64,000 nt of DNA, taken from the NCBI GenBank assembly GCA_002762795.1, contig PCYA01000018.1:1-64000 (forward strand). The letters run 5' to 3'. Positions 8,201 to 18,068 of this stretch are shown here, in pieces. Position 1 is the first letter of the stretch, and the number at the start of each line of letters is the position of its first letter. Origin of the DNA: Candidatus Woesearchaeota archaeon CG10_big_fil_rev_8_21_14_0_10_37_12 (GTDB taxonomy: Archaea; Nanobdellota; Nanobdellia; Woesearchaeales; ARS49). A program made the translations under genes and the position numbers. A model generated the notes under the pieces. The model was not told the origin of the DNA and did no database searches. It saw nothing but the letters and a program-made list of their open reading frames with translations.

Positions 8201-9900
8201 CTTTACAGGCTGAGTTAGAGCAGGAACTAAAGCGTTTGGAGAGTGAAGATAAAAAGAGTTTTCGAAATCTTAAGCCGGAAGTTGTTAAGTTAATAAGGCG
8301 TGCCAAGGTTGTTGTTGATGCTTTGGAGCGTGCAAGGTTTGCTAAGAAGCAACTGGTAGAGTTTGATGAGCGTATTAGAACTTTTCAGAGGACTGCACAG
8401 TCAGAAGTAAGGCGTCTTAGTGAGGCTGACGCGCGGGCAGTTATTGAACAAAAGAAACGCGCTGTCGCACAGTATTGGCAAAGTAAAAAAAATGATGTGC
8501 TTCCTGCTTTGAACCATGTTGTTTCTTCTGCTTTTTTAAAAGCAAAAGATGATCTTAAGCGTGACGGTGAAGCTATGTTTGCTCGTTTGAGGGGACTTCC
8601 TGTTGGCAGGGGTGAGTCTGATAGAGACTTTTTGAATCGCATTGCCAGTTCTGTTGAATCTATTGCTAAATCTACAGATGACTTTATTGCTTCTGCCAAA
8701 AACGTTTTAAAGAATATTGAATTGTTTTACCAACAGTTCAAAAAAGAGCTTGATTGGCTTAATAGTGTTCGCAATGAGTTTGCGGGAGTTAGTTGGTTTG
8801 ATGAAGGTGTCAAATTTAATTCAGATCAGATCAATGATTTTCTTAAACAAGTAAAAAGTATTGAAACTATTGTAACTGACTATTTGACTGCACTTGTTGA
8901 TTTTAAAAATGGCAGGTTGAGTAAGGCTGTTTCTTTTATTGACTCGATTAAGAAGTTAGGAGTTACAAAGATTGATCGCGAACGTATTGAATCTGGTTTT
9001 AGTGATCTTGTCAAAAGTTTTAACGTAGTTAATAAAGGGAATTATGGTAGTTTTTCTACTTATGTTGTTAGTGTTAATAACTACCTAAATAAAAGATCTG
9101 AGGTACTTGGTGATAATGTTGCTATTTTTAAGAAAAAATATGTTGATCTCAAAGGAGAAAATAATGCGGCATTATTAAATAAAAAATTAGCAGAACAGAA
9201 AGAAATTCTGCAAGCTTTGCAATCCCAAGTAGATGATATAAGTGAGTCTTTTGAAGAGTCTGATGCTTGGAGAGAACGCGCAGGTAAGTCTGTAATAGAT
9301 ATTGAAACTAAACTGAAAAAAACATCTATTGAGATTGATGCACAACATGCAAGACTTGAAGCAGAAGGTTTGGAGTATGAAACTAAAAGAGCAATAAATG
9401 AACTTAAAAGTATAGAGAAACAACTTAAAGCGAATAAACAGCTGCTTTTCGGGCTTGGTGAGTATGTTAGAAAAAATAAAGAGCGGTTTGAAGTTGTTGA
9501 GAATGAAGTGATTGCATTAGCTGGTCAGTTTGGAATTATTGAACAAGCTATTTCACAAAAAGTGGTTGATAGAGCAAGATCCATCCTAGAAGAAAAAATT
9601 GAACCAGGAATTGAGAAAGTGCAGAGAGAACTGGCCGATTTGAAATTTAATCTGGTTGTTGAAGAATTTAGTAAGTGGGAGTCTGCTTTTGGTAATGCTT
9701 TGGTAGTAATTAATGAACAGTTAAATAAGATTGAAGAGTTTATTGAATCAAGGCTTTCTGCAAGTTCTGGAGGCAGGCATTTTGTTAATGCTGTTGAGCG
9801 TGAGTCATTCCATAGAGAAACTGAAGAAGGATTGGAAGGGTTACGTGGTTTAGGTAGAGGAGGGAATGCATCTACAGGTGATGCGTCTGAGTGGGTATAA
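8197..9900 (+). CDS. coiled-coil protein (operon gene 2)
   Basis: 567 residues, almost entirely helical and charged, with long heptad-like stretches and no membrane segment, signal peptide or nucleotide-binding loop. The GTG start overlaps the TGA of the membrane protein (GTGA) and a GGAGGG lies about 7 nt upstream, so translation is coupled. It ends TAATG, the last A being the first base of the next start. Length and composition resemble its two downstream neighbours, suggesting a set of related filament- or scaffold-forming subunits. It lacks the Walker motifs of SMC/Rad50 proteins. Confidence 0.8.
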   Translation: MTLQAELEQELKRLESEDKKSFRNLKPEVVKLIRRAKVVVDALERARFAKKQLVEFDERIRTFQRTAQSEVRRLSEADARAVIEQKKRAVAQYWQSKKNDVLPALNHVVSSAFLKAKDDLKRDGEAMFARLRGLPVGRGESDRDFLNRIASSVESIAKSTDDFIASAKNVLKNIELFYQQFKKELDWLNSVRNEFAGVSWFDEGVKFNSDQINDFLKQVKSIETIVTDYLTALVDFKNGRLSKAVSFIDSIKKLGVTKIDRERIESGFSDLVKSFNVVNKGNYGSFSTYVVSVNNYLNKRSEVLGDNVAIFKKKYVDLKGENNAALLNKKLAEQKEILQALQSQVDDISESFEESDAWRERAGKSVIDIETKLKKTSIEIDAQHARLEAEGLEYETKRAINELKSIEKQLKANKQLLFGLGEYVRKNKERFEVVENEVIALAGQFGIIEQAISQKVVDRARSILEEKIEPGIEKVQRELADLKFNLVVEEFSKWESAFGNALVVINEQLNKIEEFIESRLSASSGGRHFVNAVERESFHRETEEGLEGLRGLGRGGNASTGDASEWV

Positions 9901-11606
9901 TGGTGAGTTTTAAGCAGCAAGTTGAGGATAAAGTAAGAGAATTGCAGTTGTTGCTAAATCAGGGAATTGATACTAATTCATTGATTTCCCAATCAAATGC
10001 TGTTTTGAGAGAAGTGAATGAAATTGGTGATTTGTTGCAAAAAGGGGGTTTTAAGCAAAAGCTTGATGATCATTTAACTGAAATTACAACTCGTCTTGCA
10101 AAAGTTGAAGCTGCGCACAGAGCAATTCATGCGAATGAATCTTCTGAATTATCTCCAATGGATGTGAGTATAGAGATTAGAGATTTGAAACAATTGCGTG
10201 TAGAGTATGATAAAACGTTGAGGGAAGAAGAGCAGTTTAAGCAAAAGATGGATCGTGTACGTGCTGATGTGCAGGGTTTTCTTTCATCTGCAGATAAAAT
10301 AATCCAAACGCATACTGCACAGTTTGTTGCAAAGATTGCAGAAATTAGAACACTAATGCGCAAGTTATTGGCGCAGCAAAAGTCAGCAAATGCTGCTGCA
10401 ACAGATTTTTTGAGCGCATTTAATTCTTTTATGCAGGAGAATTTTTCAGCAATAGGCGAGCATAAGCTGTTGACGAGTTTGCTTGCAAAACTCCAGGAGC
10501 TTGATGCAGAAAAATCAACAATAGTGATTGTTGAAGGAAAACGTTTGCATCAAGATATCTTGCGTTTAGTTGCAGAGTTGTCGGTGCAAAAAGCTGTTGC
10601 TGAAAAGACTCAAAAAATAATTCAAGATGCAAAGCCATTAGAAAAACAAACAATTACGCTTTTGAAAAATGCAGGGAAAACTCCAGTATTATTGTATTCT
10701 GAACTTTTTGAGAAGTTTACTGCTTGGAGTGCAAGGTTAGCAGAGCTTCCTGATAAAACAATAGCTTTAGTGGGAGCAAAACGAAGATTGGATAGTGAAA
10801 AGCAACATCGTGCAATGAGTGTTGTTGCGTTTGAAAAGAAGTGCGCCGAGTTGATTGATGAAGCAGATAATTTGTTTGTTCAGAAAATGAGTGCTGAATT
10901 GCAGGAAACGAAGATTTTTGTTGAGGATGTGCTAGCTCAAAAAAGAACTTTTGCTGAACAAATGGCAACACTTACCGTTTCTTTTGCAGAGCAAGATGAA
11001 CGATTGGCAAGAACGCGAAAAGAGCTTACAGATTTATTTGTAGAACGCAAAGAGGACAAAGATAAACGCGTAACACTGATTGTTCAGGCAAGCAGAATGT
11101 CTAGTGAAATAACAAAGTTCAAACAAGTGCTTATCGCGTTGGGAATGACATTGACAAGAGTTGAACAGTTAGATGTTTCATTTAAGAAATTAATCAAGCT
11201 TGCAACTGGTTCTATAGTAGCATATGAAAAAAAGGGAAGTAACAGGAAAGATGTTGAGTTGCAAGTTTCAGATATTCACAGGAAAACAATACAGGTGCAG
11301 GAGTGGTGGAAAAAACAAACAAGCAGTTTGCAACAGCGTATTGCAGATGCAATAGCACAAGTAAAGACTTTAACAGGGCTTGTTGATGAACATGTGGCAG
11401 TTGTGCAACAGTTTGTTGAGAAGGTTGCTGTTGCATCGCTTCCAGCATCTTTGGAGCGTGCAAAAGTAGTGTTGCAAACGTGGGGGAAGGACAGGCGCGA
11501 ACAATTGCGTGCCGATACAATAACGGCGCGTGATATTTATGCAGAGCAGGAGGGCAGACTGGCAAAGCTTCTTGCAAAAGCGGAAGCGCTTGCAGGTTTG
11601 AATTAA
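9900..11606 (+). CDS. coiled-coil protein (operon gene 3)
   Basis: 568 residues from the ATG at 9900, whose A is the last base of the preceding TAA. The track starts three codons earlier at a GTG, but the TAATG arrangement favours the ATG. The whole chain is helical, rich in Lys, Glu, Ala and Gln, with repeated Leu/Val heptads and no recognisable domain, signal peptide or membrane segment. Immediately followed (0 bp) by the fourth operon gene. Function unknown; a cytoplasmic partner of the membrane protein encoded first in the operon is an inference from gene order. Confidence 0.8.
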   Translation: MVSFKQQVEDKVRELQLLLNQGIDTNSLISQSNAVLREVNEIGDLLQKGGFKQKLDDHLTEITTRLAKVEAAHRAIHANESSELSPMDVSIEIRDLKQLRVEYDKTLREEEQFKQKMDRVRADVQGFLSSADKIIQTHTAQFVAKIAEIRTLMRKLLAQQKSANAAATDFLSAFNSFMQENFSAIGEHKLLTSLLAKLQELDAEKSTIVIVEGKRLHQDILRLVAELSVQKAVAEKTQKIIQDAKPLEKQTITLLKNAGKTPVLLYSELFEKFTAWSARLAELPDKTIALVGAKRRLDSEKQHRAMSVVAFEKKCAELIDEADNLFVQKMSAELQETKIFVEDVLAQKRTFAEQMATLTVSFAEQDERLARTRKELTDLFVERKEDKDKRVTLIVQASRMSSEITKFKQVLIALGMTLTRVEQLDVSFKKLIKLATGSIVAYEKKGSNRKDVELQVSDIHRKTIQVQEWWKKQTSSLQQRIADAIAQVKTLTGLVDEHVAVVQQFVEKVAVASLPASLERAKVVLQTWGKDRREQLRADTITARDIYAEQEGRLAKLLAKAEALAGLN

Positions 11607-12815
11607 ATGGCAAACGAGCTTATTGAAAGTATTAAGAACACAAAAGCTACAGTTGCTGCTTTAAAGAATGCGTGTGAAAGGAGAATAGAATTATTGGGTG
11701 ATTTAGATGCACATTTGATGCGTTTAAATATTGCAGTGACTTCTGGAAATACTGCGTTAGCAGCGCATCAACGGCAAGGGTATGAAAAAACGAGAAAAAT
11801 TATTCAAAATGCAGAAGAGCTTCTTGGAAACCAGTTAACAAAAGTTTCTGAATTTTTTGAAAAAGATTGGAAACAAACTGAACTGATTCTGTCTCGTTGG
11901 CAGGTAGGTTCAACAGCAGTCAAGTCAAAAGTTGATGAGCTGGAAAAACAATTTAATGAATTTAAGGGTAAAACAGTTGAAGAAGGTTTGTTGGAAGTGA
12001 GATGGGGTGAGGCTTCGAGAGGTCAGGGTTTGAGCAGGGAAGAGAGGATGGTTGTAAAAGAACAGCAGACTATTTTGCAAAAAGCAGTTTCTGATGCAAA
12101 TGAAATAAGAGTTTTTTTGGTTGAGTGGGAGAACAGGCTTTCTAAAACACAAGCAGATATTGAAGAGTTTGTTGTTAAAACAGTTGGTTGGCTTTCTTGG
12201 ACTGATGGTGTTGGTTTGCTGAAACAAGTGCGTAATTTACGGCTTGAAGCAAGGAGAATACAAGGAAAGCGCATGATGGGTCCTAAAGAAGTTCAATATT
12301 GGCTTGCTTGGGATGCTAAAGCAGGTCAGTTAGAAAAAAGAAGTAATGAGGTTGTTAATTCGTTGCAGCATATGAGGCAGCTCACAAGGGAGCGTTTTGG
12401 AGATGCATTAAAAATTATTACAAAAGAACAGTCAAAAATTAGTGCAGCATTAGAGTCAGCAACTAATTTAGAGAGTGTAACTCGGCAAGCAAGAGAAACA
12501 TTTGAAAACATAAAGTTCACGCTTGTCCTTCAGACATCGAAGGGACCGCAAGAGTTGGTTCTTGGTATTTCTGAAATTTATAATGCAACATTGAAGGCAA
12601 AAGACAGTTTTGTAAAACCAATAGACGGTGTCAAAAACGATTTTAATGCGGTTAGGGCTGGTTTTGAAGAACTGAAAAGTTTAAGGTCAAGTTCAGAGCA
12701 AACGGGTTTTTCGTCTGATGTTGAATTAGAGCCGGTAGGTGCAACATCTTCAGGTTTTCGTTTAACACCTGATGAATCTTATGATTGGGGAGAAGAATTG
12801 TTTAAAAATATTTGA
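11607..12815 (+). CDS. coiled-coil protein (operon gene 4)
   Basis: 402 residues, helical and charged with conserved-looking Trp positions (VGWLSWTDG, QYWLAWDAK) and an acidic, Ser/Thr-rich C-terminus. The ATG directly follows the TAA of the previous gene. No membrane or catalytic motif is visible. It ends 36 bp before the Kae1 start, which has its own TATA-like box, so it is probably the last gene of the operon. Unrecognised family. Confidence 0.8.
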   Translation: MANELIESIKNTKATVAALKNACERRIELLGDLDAHLMRLNIAVTSGNTALAAHQRQGYEKTRKIIQNAEELLGNQLTKVSEFFEKDWKQTELILSRWQVGSTAVKSKVDELEKQFNEFKGKTVEEGLLEVRWGEASRGQGLSREERMVVKEQQTILQKAVSDANEIRVFLVEWENRLSKTQADIEEFVVKTVGWLSWTDGVGLLKQVRNLRLEARRIQGKRMMGPKEVQYWLAWDAKAGQLEKRSNEVVNSLQHMRQLTRERFGDALKIITKEQSKISAALESATNLESVTRQARETFENIKFTLVLQTSKGPQELVLGISEIYNATLKAKDSFVKPIDGVKNDFNAVRAGFEELKSLRSSSEQTGFSSDVELEPVGATSSGFRLTPDESYDWGEELFKNI

Positions 12816-12851
12816 GCAACATTTTTAACCAGTACATAATGTTTGATATTT

Positions 12852-13832
12852 ATGCAAAAAATGTGTTTAGGCATTGAAAGCACAGCCCATACGTTTGGTG
12901 TAGGCATAGTTACGTTTTCAGGGGAAATTCTTGCGAATGTGAAAAGCACATTTCAAACAGAGAAAGGTGGTATGATTCCAATAGAAGTTGCGAATCATCA
13001 TGAAAAAGTTAAGCAAACAATTTTTGATAAAGCGTTGAAAGAAGCAAACTGCACAATAAAAGATATTTCGTTGATTGCTGTTGCTGTTGCTCCTGGTTTG
13101 TCTCCTTGTTTGTTTGTTGGTTTGAATTTTGCAAAACAGATAGCAAAAGAAAATAATCTGCCTATTGTTGGCATTAATCATAGTATTGCGCATTTGACAA
13201 TAGGTAATTTGGTGTGTAAGATAAATGATCCTGTTTATCTCTACGTTTCTGGTCCGAATACGCAGGTGATTGCAAAGTCTGGAAATAAGTTTAGGGTTTT
13301 TGGTGAGACTGTTGATGTTGGTTTGGGTAATATGCTTGATAAGTTTGCTAGAGAGATTGGTTTGGGTTTTCCTGGCGGCCCAAAAATTGAACAGCTTGCT
13401 AAGAAAGGAAAAAACTACATTGAATTACCGTATTCTGTGAAGGGCATGGATGTTTCGTTTGCAGGGATGTTAACAAAAGCTTTGCGCTCAAAAGCAGAGA
13501 AAGAAGACTTGTGTTTCAGTCTTCAAGAAACTTCATTTGCAATGCTTGCAGAGGTTGCAGAGCGGGCGTTGGCTCATACTGGCAAGAAAGAATTGTTGTT
13601 GATTGGCGGTGTTGCAGCAAATAAACGGCTTGGCAAAATGCTTGATGAAATGTGTAAAGCAAGAGGTGCTAATTTTTTTGCAGTTCCGCTTGAATATTCT
13701 GGTGATCAGGGTGTCATGGCTGCTTGGCAGGGAATTTTGCAATACAAAGCAGGTGAACGAACTGATATTGCAAAACTTGACATTCGCCCGTATGAAAGAA
13801 CTGATGAAGTGGATGTTATTTGGAGTTCATAA
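12852..13832 (+). CDS. kae1: Kae1, universal tRNA t6A-modification protein (TsaD family)
   Basis: Catalytic subunit of the KEOPS complex, which transfers the threonylcarbamoyl group to A37 of ANN-decoding tRNAs. Visible signatures are the N-terminal LGIESTAHTFGVG, the metal-binding HSIAH (H110 and H114 from the chosen start), GNMLDKFAREIGLGFPGGP, GGVAANKRL and the C-terminal SGDQGVMAAW. Length (326 aa) fits a stand-alone Kae1; there is no fused Bud32 kinase. The track starts at a TTG; the ATG at 12852 is preferred because a TATA-like TTTTTAAC lies about 26 bp upstream, giving a leaderless transcript. Bud32, Pcc1 and Cgi121 are not in the window. Confidence 0.95.
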   Translation: MQKMCLGIESTAHTFGVGIVTFSGEILANVKSTFQTEKGGMIPIEVANHHEKVKQTIFDKALKEANCTIKDISLIAVAVAPGLSPCLFVGLNFAKQIAKENNLPIVGINHSIAHLTIGNLVCKINDPVYLYVSGPNTQVIAKSGNKFRVFGETVDVGLGNMLDKFAREIGLGFPGGPKIEQLAKKGKNYIELPYSVKGMDVSFAGMLTKALRSKAEKEDLCFSLQETSFAMLAEVAERALAHTGKKELLLIGGVAANKRLGKMLDEMCKARGANFFAVPLEYSGDQGVMAAWQGILQYKAGERTDIAKLDIRPYERTDEVDVIWSS

Positions 13833-13864
13833 TTTTTTTAAACTAATTATTTACAGATATTTTT

Positions 13865-14335
13865 ATGTCACAAAAAACTTTTGAACAAATTTGCGCATTG
13901 CTAGACAAACAAAATATTCAGTATGAAGTTATGGAACATGAGCCTGTACGCACAAGTGAAGAGGCAGCTATTGCCCGAGGAAGAACTCCTGAAGAGGGTT
14001 TAAAGCGAGGTGCAAAAGCAATGATTTTGCGTAGTGAAGGTAAGTTTTATCAGTTTATTATTCCTGCGCACAAGCGTATTGATCTGAAGAAAGTTAAATT
14101 GTTGTTGCAAAAAAAGAGTTTGAGTTTTGCAACTGGAGATGAGGTTGTGCAGGTTACTGATTGTCTGCCGGGTAGTGTTCCTCCGTTCGGCAACCTCTGG
14201 AATATTCCTGTGTTTGCTGATTCTGGATTGAATGAAGAACTTGATTTTAATGCAGGACTTAGAGAGAAATCAATTACGATGAAAAGAGTTGATTGGGAAA
14301 AAATTGTTCAGCCAAGAATTGTTGAATTGTGTTAA
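13865..14335 (+). CDS. YbaK/ProX-type aminoacyl-tRNA editing domain protein
   Basis: 156 residues matching the YbaK/EbsC fold, which hydrolyses mischarged aminoacyl-tRNA (commonly Cys- or Ala-tRNAPro). Diagnostic features are the N-terminal helix with YEVMEHEPVRTSEEAA, a conserved Lys in RGAKAMIL, the GSVPPFG loop and the hydrophobic FADSGLNEE segment. It is a free-standing domain. A TTTTTTAAAC box lies about 30 bp upstream. It ends exactly where the convergent zinc-ribbon gene ends. The substrate cannot be told from sequence. Confidence 0.9.
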   Translation: MSQKTFEQICALLDKQNIQYEVMEHEPVRTSEEAAIARGRTPEEGLKRGAKAMILRSEGKFYQFIIPAHKRIDLKKVKLLLQKKSLSFATGDEVVQVTDCLPGSVPPFGNLWNIPVFADSGLNEELDFNAGLREKSITMKRVDWEKIVQPRIVELC

Positions 14336-14797
14336 TTATCTTCTTTTCTTTTTACTTGCTTTTTTTCGTGCAGGTTTTTTAGCAGTTCGTTTTGCTGCTT
14401 TTCTGTTCACTGTTTTCTTCTTTGCTGTTTTGCGTGCTTTGCTTATTGTCTTTTTTGCAGTTTTTTTCTTTGTTTTTGGTACTTTGTTCTTTGATGTTTT
14501 CTTTTTACTGCTTACTGCCGACTTCTTGTTGTTTACTTTCTTGTTTTCTCCTCTGTTAATTGTAACTTTTGCAGGACCTTTAATTTCTAATGGTTTGATT
14601 TGTTTGATTTCTTTTGGTGTTAAGAATTTTTTCATTGTTTCATGTGTTTTCTCGTAAATGGCTTCTTCTGCTGGTGTTAATGGTTCGTAAATTAAACCGC
14701 ATTCTCTGCAGATGAGTTGGTCTCTTGTTGTGCTGTGTATGATGTTGTGGCTTGCACAATCTGGGCAGTCTTTTAGTTGTTTGATGTCTTTGATCAT
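14336..14797 (-). CDS. TFIIB-type zinc ribbon with lysine-rich H1-like tail
   Basis: 153 residues. The N-terminus has a zinc ribbon of the TFIIB/TFB type: CPDC at residues 11-14, then CREC about 16 residues later in the context ICRECGLIYEP. A short linker follows, and the last ~75 residues are nearly all Lys, Ala, Thr, Ser and Arg, as in histone H1 C-terminal tails and bacterial H1-like proteins. There are no cyclin-like repeats, so it is not a complete TFB. A chromatin- or promoter-binding role is likely from composition but unproven. It shares the exact convergent boundary with the YbaK gene. Confidence 0.85.
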   Translation of the reverse strand: MIKDIKQLKDCPDCASHNIIHSTTRDQLICRECGLIYEPLTPAEEAIYEKTHETMKKFLTPKEIKQIKPLEIKGPAKVTINRGENKKVNNKKSAVSSKKKTSKNKVPKTKKKTAKKTISKARKTAKKKTVNRKAAKRTAKKPARKKASKKKRR

Positions 14798-14869
14798 GTG
14801 TTTTGCCGTGTTTGTTTGTTATTTAAATTTTGTGTACTTACGCTCTGGTGAAAAGCAGCTTGTTCGTCT

Positions 14870-16720
14870 TTACTTTAATTTCTTAAGGATGTCTTTTTTG
14901 CCTGTCCAGTCTATTGCTTGTTTGAGTACTTCGTTGATGTGTTCTACTGGTATTATTTTGATTTTTTTGAGTTTGTCTTTGTCCACAACAATGTCTTGTA
15001 AGTTTGTTTTTGGTACGATTACTTGTTTTAATCCTGCTTCTATTGCTGCTTCTACTTTTGCGCTTACTCCTCCTACGGGCAGTACATCTCCTCGTACGCT
15101 TAGGCTTCCTGTCATTGCTGTGTCTTGTCTGACTGGTACTTGTTGTAATGCGCTAATAATTGATACTGCCACTGCTATGCTTGCGCTGTCTCCTTCAACT
15201 CCTTCGTATGTTTGGAGGAATTGCACGTAAATATCGTGGTCTTTGATGTCTTTTGCAAAGTATTTTTTGACGATTGGTGTTACGTTTTTGACTGCTTCTT
15301 TTGCTATTATTCCTAGTTTGCCTGTTGCTACGATTTCTTTTTCTTTGCCCCATGGTCCTACTGCTGCTTCTATTGGGAGTATTATTCCTGAGTGTGTTGC
15401 TCCTCCTATTACTGCTAGTCCGTTTACTCTTCCTATTTGTTTTCCTGTTGTGATTATTATTTCGTATTCTCGTTTGCGTTCTATGTATCTGTCTGCAAGT
15501 TGTTTTTCAAGTGGTCTTGCAAGGTGTTTTCCTGCTATTACGTGTTGTTTTGTGACGAGTTTCGCGTTTTGTTCTTTTGCTAAGTCTCCTGCTGCTCTGA
15601 CTAATCCTCCAAGTTCTCTGAATCTTAGTGTGAGGTGTTCTTTTCTGTTTGCGAGTCTTCTTGCTTCGTTGATGATAGTGTCAATTGCGTCTTTGTTGAA
15701 GTGTGGTATTTTTTGGTCTCTTGTTACTTCTTGTGCTATGAATTGTGCGATTTTGTGTTGATTCTCGATTGTGTCTGGCATGGTGTCTTTCATGTATATT
15801 TCGTATCCATAACCTCGTATTCTGCTTCGTAGTGCTGGGTGCATGTGTTGTATTGTTTCTATGTTTCCTGCTGCTACGAGGATGAATTTGCATGGTGCTG
15901 GTTCTGTGCGTACCATTGCTCCTGCGCTTCGTTCGCTTTGTCCTGTTATTGCGTATTTTCCTTCTTGTACTGCGGTCAGTAGTTCTTGTTGTGTTATTGG
16001 GTTTAATGTTGCGATTTCGTCTATGAATAATACTCCCATGTGTGCTTTGTGTATTAGTCCTGCTACTACTCTTTCGTGTGCTGGTGTTCCTAAGCCTCCT
16101 GATTGTAGTGGGTCGTGTAGTACGTCTCCTAATAATGCTCCTGCGTGTGCTCCTGTTGCGTCCCAGAATGGTGCTTGTTTTTTGCCGTGGTTATCTACGA
16201 CTATTTTTGGGCTTTCGCCTTTTTTTCCTGGGAACATTTTTCTGCCCATGTTCATAAATAATACATAAGCGGCTAAGAAAAGCATTCCTCCAAGGAAGAA
16301 TGCTGCGAACATTATGTCGCTGTTGTATTGTTTTCTTACCCACCATGGCATGATCATTGCTGCTAATAATAGTGCGAGTAGGATGATATTTTGTACTCTG
16401 AACATTCCCATGCTTTGTATGCGTGCTTTTTCTAATAGATCTCTTCCTTTTCCTGCTGGTACTGTTCTGATTAATGGCTGGTTTTCATCATGCGGGTTGA
16501 GAAAGGCTAATATGTCTGTGAGTTTTTCTTTTGGTAAGAGTTCTGCTAATGCTAAGCCTAACATCGATTTGCCAGTGCCAGGCTCGCCAATTAGTAATAC
16601 GTGTCTTCTTTGGTGTGCTGCTTTTTTGATGATTTCTACTGCTTCTTCTTGTCCTATGACTTGGCCAATGATATTTTTTGAGACTGGTATTTCTGCTGTG
16701 GTTTTGTATTCTTTGACCAT
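14870..16720 (-). CDS. lonB: archaeal membrane-anchored Lon protease (LonB)
   Basis: ATP-dependent protease anchored to the inner face of the membrane. Walker A GEPGTGKS is at residues 45-52; two membrane helices are inserted in the AAA domain at about 108-170; Walker B is GVLFIDE. The proteolytic dyad is Ser512 in GDSAS and Lys555 in [10 protein letters not shown], separated by 43 residues as in other Lon proteases. Length (616 aa) is normal for archaeal LonB, which lacks the long N-terminal domain of bacterial LonA. It is the only complete ATP-dependent protease seen in this window. Confidence 0.97.
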   Translation of the reverse strand: MVKEYKTTAEIPVSKNIIGQVIGQEEAVEIIKKAAHQRRHVLLIGEPGTGKSMLGLALAELLPKEKLTDILAFLNPHDENQPLIRTVPAGKGRDLLEKARIQSMGMFRVQNIILLALLLAAMIMPWWVRKQYNSDIMFAAFFLGGMLFLAAYVLFMNMGRKMFPGKKGESPKIVVDNHGKKQAPFWDATGAHAGALLGDVLHDPLQSGGLGTPAHERVVAGLIHKAHMGVLFIDEIATLNPITQQELLTAVQEGKYAITGQSERSAGAMVRTEPAPCKFILVAAGNIETIQHMHPALRSRIRGYGYEIYMKDTMPDTIENQHKIAQFIAQEVTRDQKIPHFNKDAIDTIINEARRLANRKEHLTLRFRELGGLVRAAGDLAKEQNAKLVTKQHVIAGKHLARPLEKQLADRYIERKREYEIIITTGKQIGRVNGLAVIGGATHSGIILPIEAAVGPWGKEKEIVATGKLGIIAKEAVKNVTPIVKKYFAKDIKDHDIYVQFLQTYEGVEGDSASIAVAVSIISALQQVPVRQDTAMTGSLSVRGDVLPVGGVSAKVEAAIEAGLKQVIVPKTNLQDIVVDKDKLKKIKIIPVEHINEVLKQAIDWTGKKDILKKLK

Positions 16721-16831
16721 TTGTTTTTAGACAGGAGTGTTGTTTTTAAGTCTTGTGATGTTTCTTAGAACACCACTTGCAAATGACAACAACCATAACA
16801 TTTATAACCCTCTTTTCTGTATTTATTGGCT

Positions 16832-18061
16832 ATGGTTACAACAAACCCAGTATGCTCAAAAAAGGTTGTGTGGCTTTCAGATCCTCATGATAAGCTTGGC
16901 TGGCCGAAGGTACGTCACGCAATTGATGTTGCAAAAAAGCATAATGCAACGCTTTTGATAGGCGGAGATCTGTTAAAACAGCAAGAGTTCATGCCTGTTT
17001 TGCAGGCAAGGCAGAAAGGTGTTGAACGTTTGATGTCCTGGGTTGCGTCTGAAGATCGTTCGTTGATGGCTCTTGCTGAGGAAGTGCGTCAGCATGGTGG
17101 TATTGAATCATTAGAAGATAAGATTCGTTCTCCTGATATTGATGAGGAAACAAGAAAGCATCGTGCAGAAGTTGCAACGATGTATAGGTTGCAGCAGGAA
17201 AAGATAATTTTAGTTCAGGAAAAATATGCTGGTACAGTTAAGTTTAATCAGCGTTGGATTGAAGAGGATATTAAGGATAAGAAAGAGGAGATTGATAGGA
17301 CTGTTCGTTTTTTGTATGCAGAACTTGATCATTTACTGGGCAAAGCAGGAATTAAGGCGTATGCTGTAACTGGCAATTGGGAAACGAATAGGTTCAGGAA
17401 TTTTCCTTGGAAGAATCTTGTTATAACAGATACGCAGGGTGTTTTTTCTGTTGATGGTATTGATTATTTTTCGACTGATAATTGGTATGAGGAAGTGAAT
17501 GGTGCAGAACAAGATGCATATTCGTATCATGTGAGAGATCCTGCAATTGGTGGTAATTCTGTTCTTGGTAGAGAGTTTGAGTTGATTTTGCGTCAGTTTG
17601 GGAATGAGCAGGATGTGCAGCTTGCACAGCAAGGTGTTATTTCTGAACGTTTGTTGCAATTAACAAATAATCCAGTATATCAAAGGTGGGTTGCGGATGG
17701 AAGAAAACAGTTTGGTGTTCGTTTGAGTCATAAAGGTCCTGGTCGGTTGGCAGAGGAGGGCGAACAGCATTATGGAGAAGGCGCAGGCGGTCGTTTTGTA
17801 AGCACGCATAATGGTGAATTAGTATGGTTTGGCGGGCATATTCATGATCCGTATGTTGTTGGTAGTCAGGATGATTTTATGTTAAAAAAAGAAGGTGATC
17901 AGCTTGCTATGGTTCCTGTGCAAAGGCAGTATGTGCGTGCTGGTCCGCAAATGTTTCATTTGATTAAACTTGAAAAATTTGCTGATGGTAAGACAAGAAT
18001 TGCAAAGAATGGTGTGCAGCCTTTTGTTTTTCCGGAAAGAGTTAGTTATGAACTGAACTGA
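16832..18061 (+). CDS. calcineurin-like metallophosphoesterase
   Basis: About 409 residues from the ATG at 16832; the track uses a TTG two codons earlier. A TTTATAA box about 26-30 bp upstream suggests a leaderless message. Metal-binding motifs are in order: SDPHDKLGWPK (DxH), GGDLL (GD), AVTGNWE in the place of the usual GNHE, and a C-terminal FGGHIHDP (GHxH). A ~90-residue helical insertion separates the second and third motifs. The His-to-Trp change in the third motif removes a residue that normally helps catalysis, so activity may be altered. Substrate unknown. Confidence 0.8.
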   Translation: MVTTNPVCSKKVVWLSDPHDKLGWPKVRHAIDVAKKHNATLLIGGDLLKQQEFMPVLQARQKGVERLMSWVASEDRSLMALAEEVRQHGGIESLEDKIRSPDIDEETRKHRAEVATMYRLQQEKIILVQEKYAGTVKFNQRWIEEDIKDKKEEIDRTVRFLYAELDHLLGKAGIKAYAVTGNWETNRFRNFPWKNLVITDTQGVFSVDGIDYFSTDNWYEEVNGAEQDAYSYHVRDPAIGGNSVLGREFELILRQFGNEQDVQLAQQGVISERLLQLTNNPVYQRWVADGRKQFGVRLSHKGPGRLAEEGEQHYGEGAGGRFVSTHNGELVWFGGHIHDPYVVGSQDDFMLKKEGDQLAMVPVQRQYVRAGPQMFHLIKLEKFADGKTRIAKNGVQPFVFPERVSYELN

Positions 18062-18068
18062 CTTTTTA

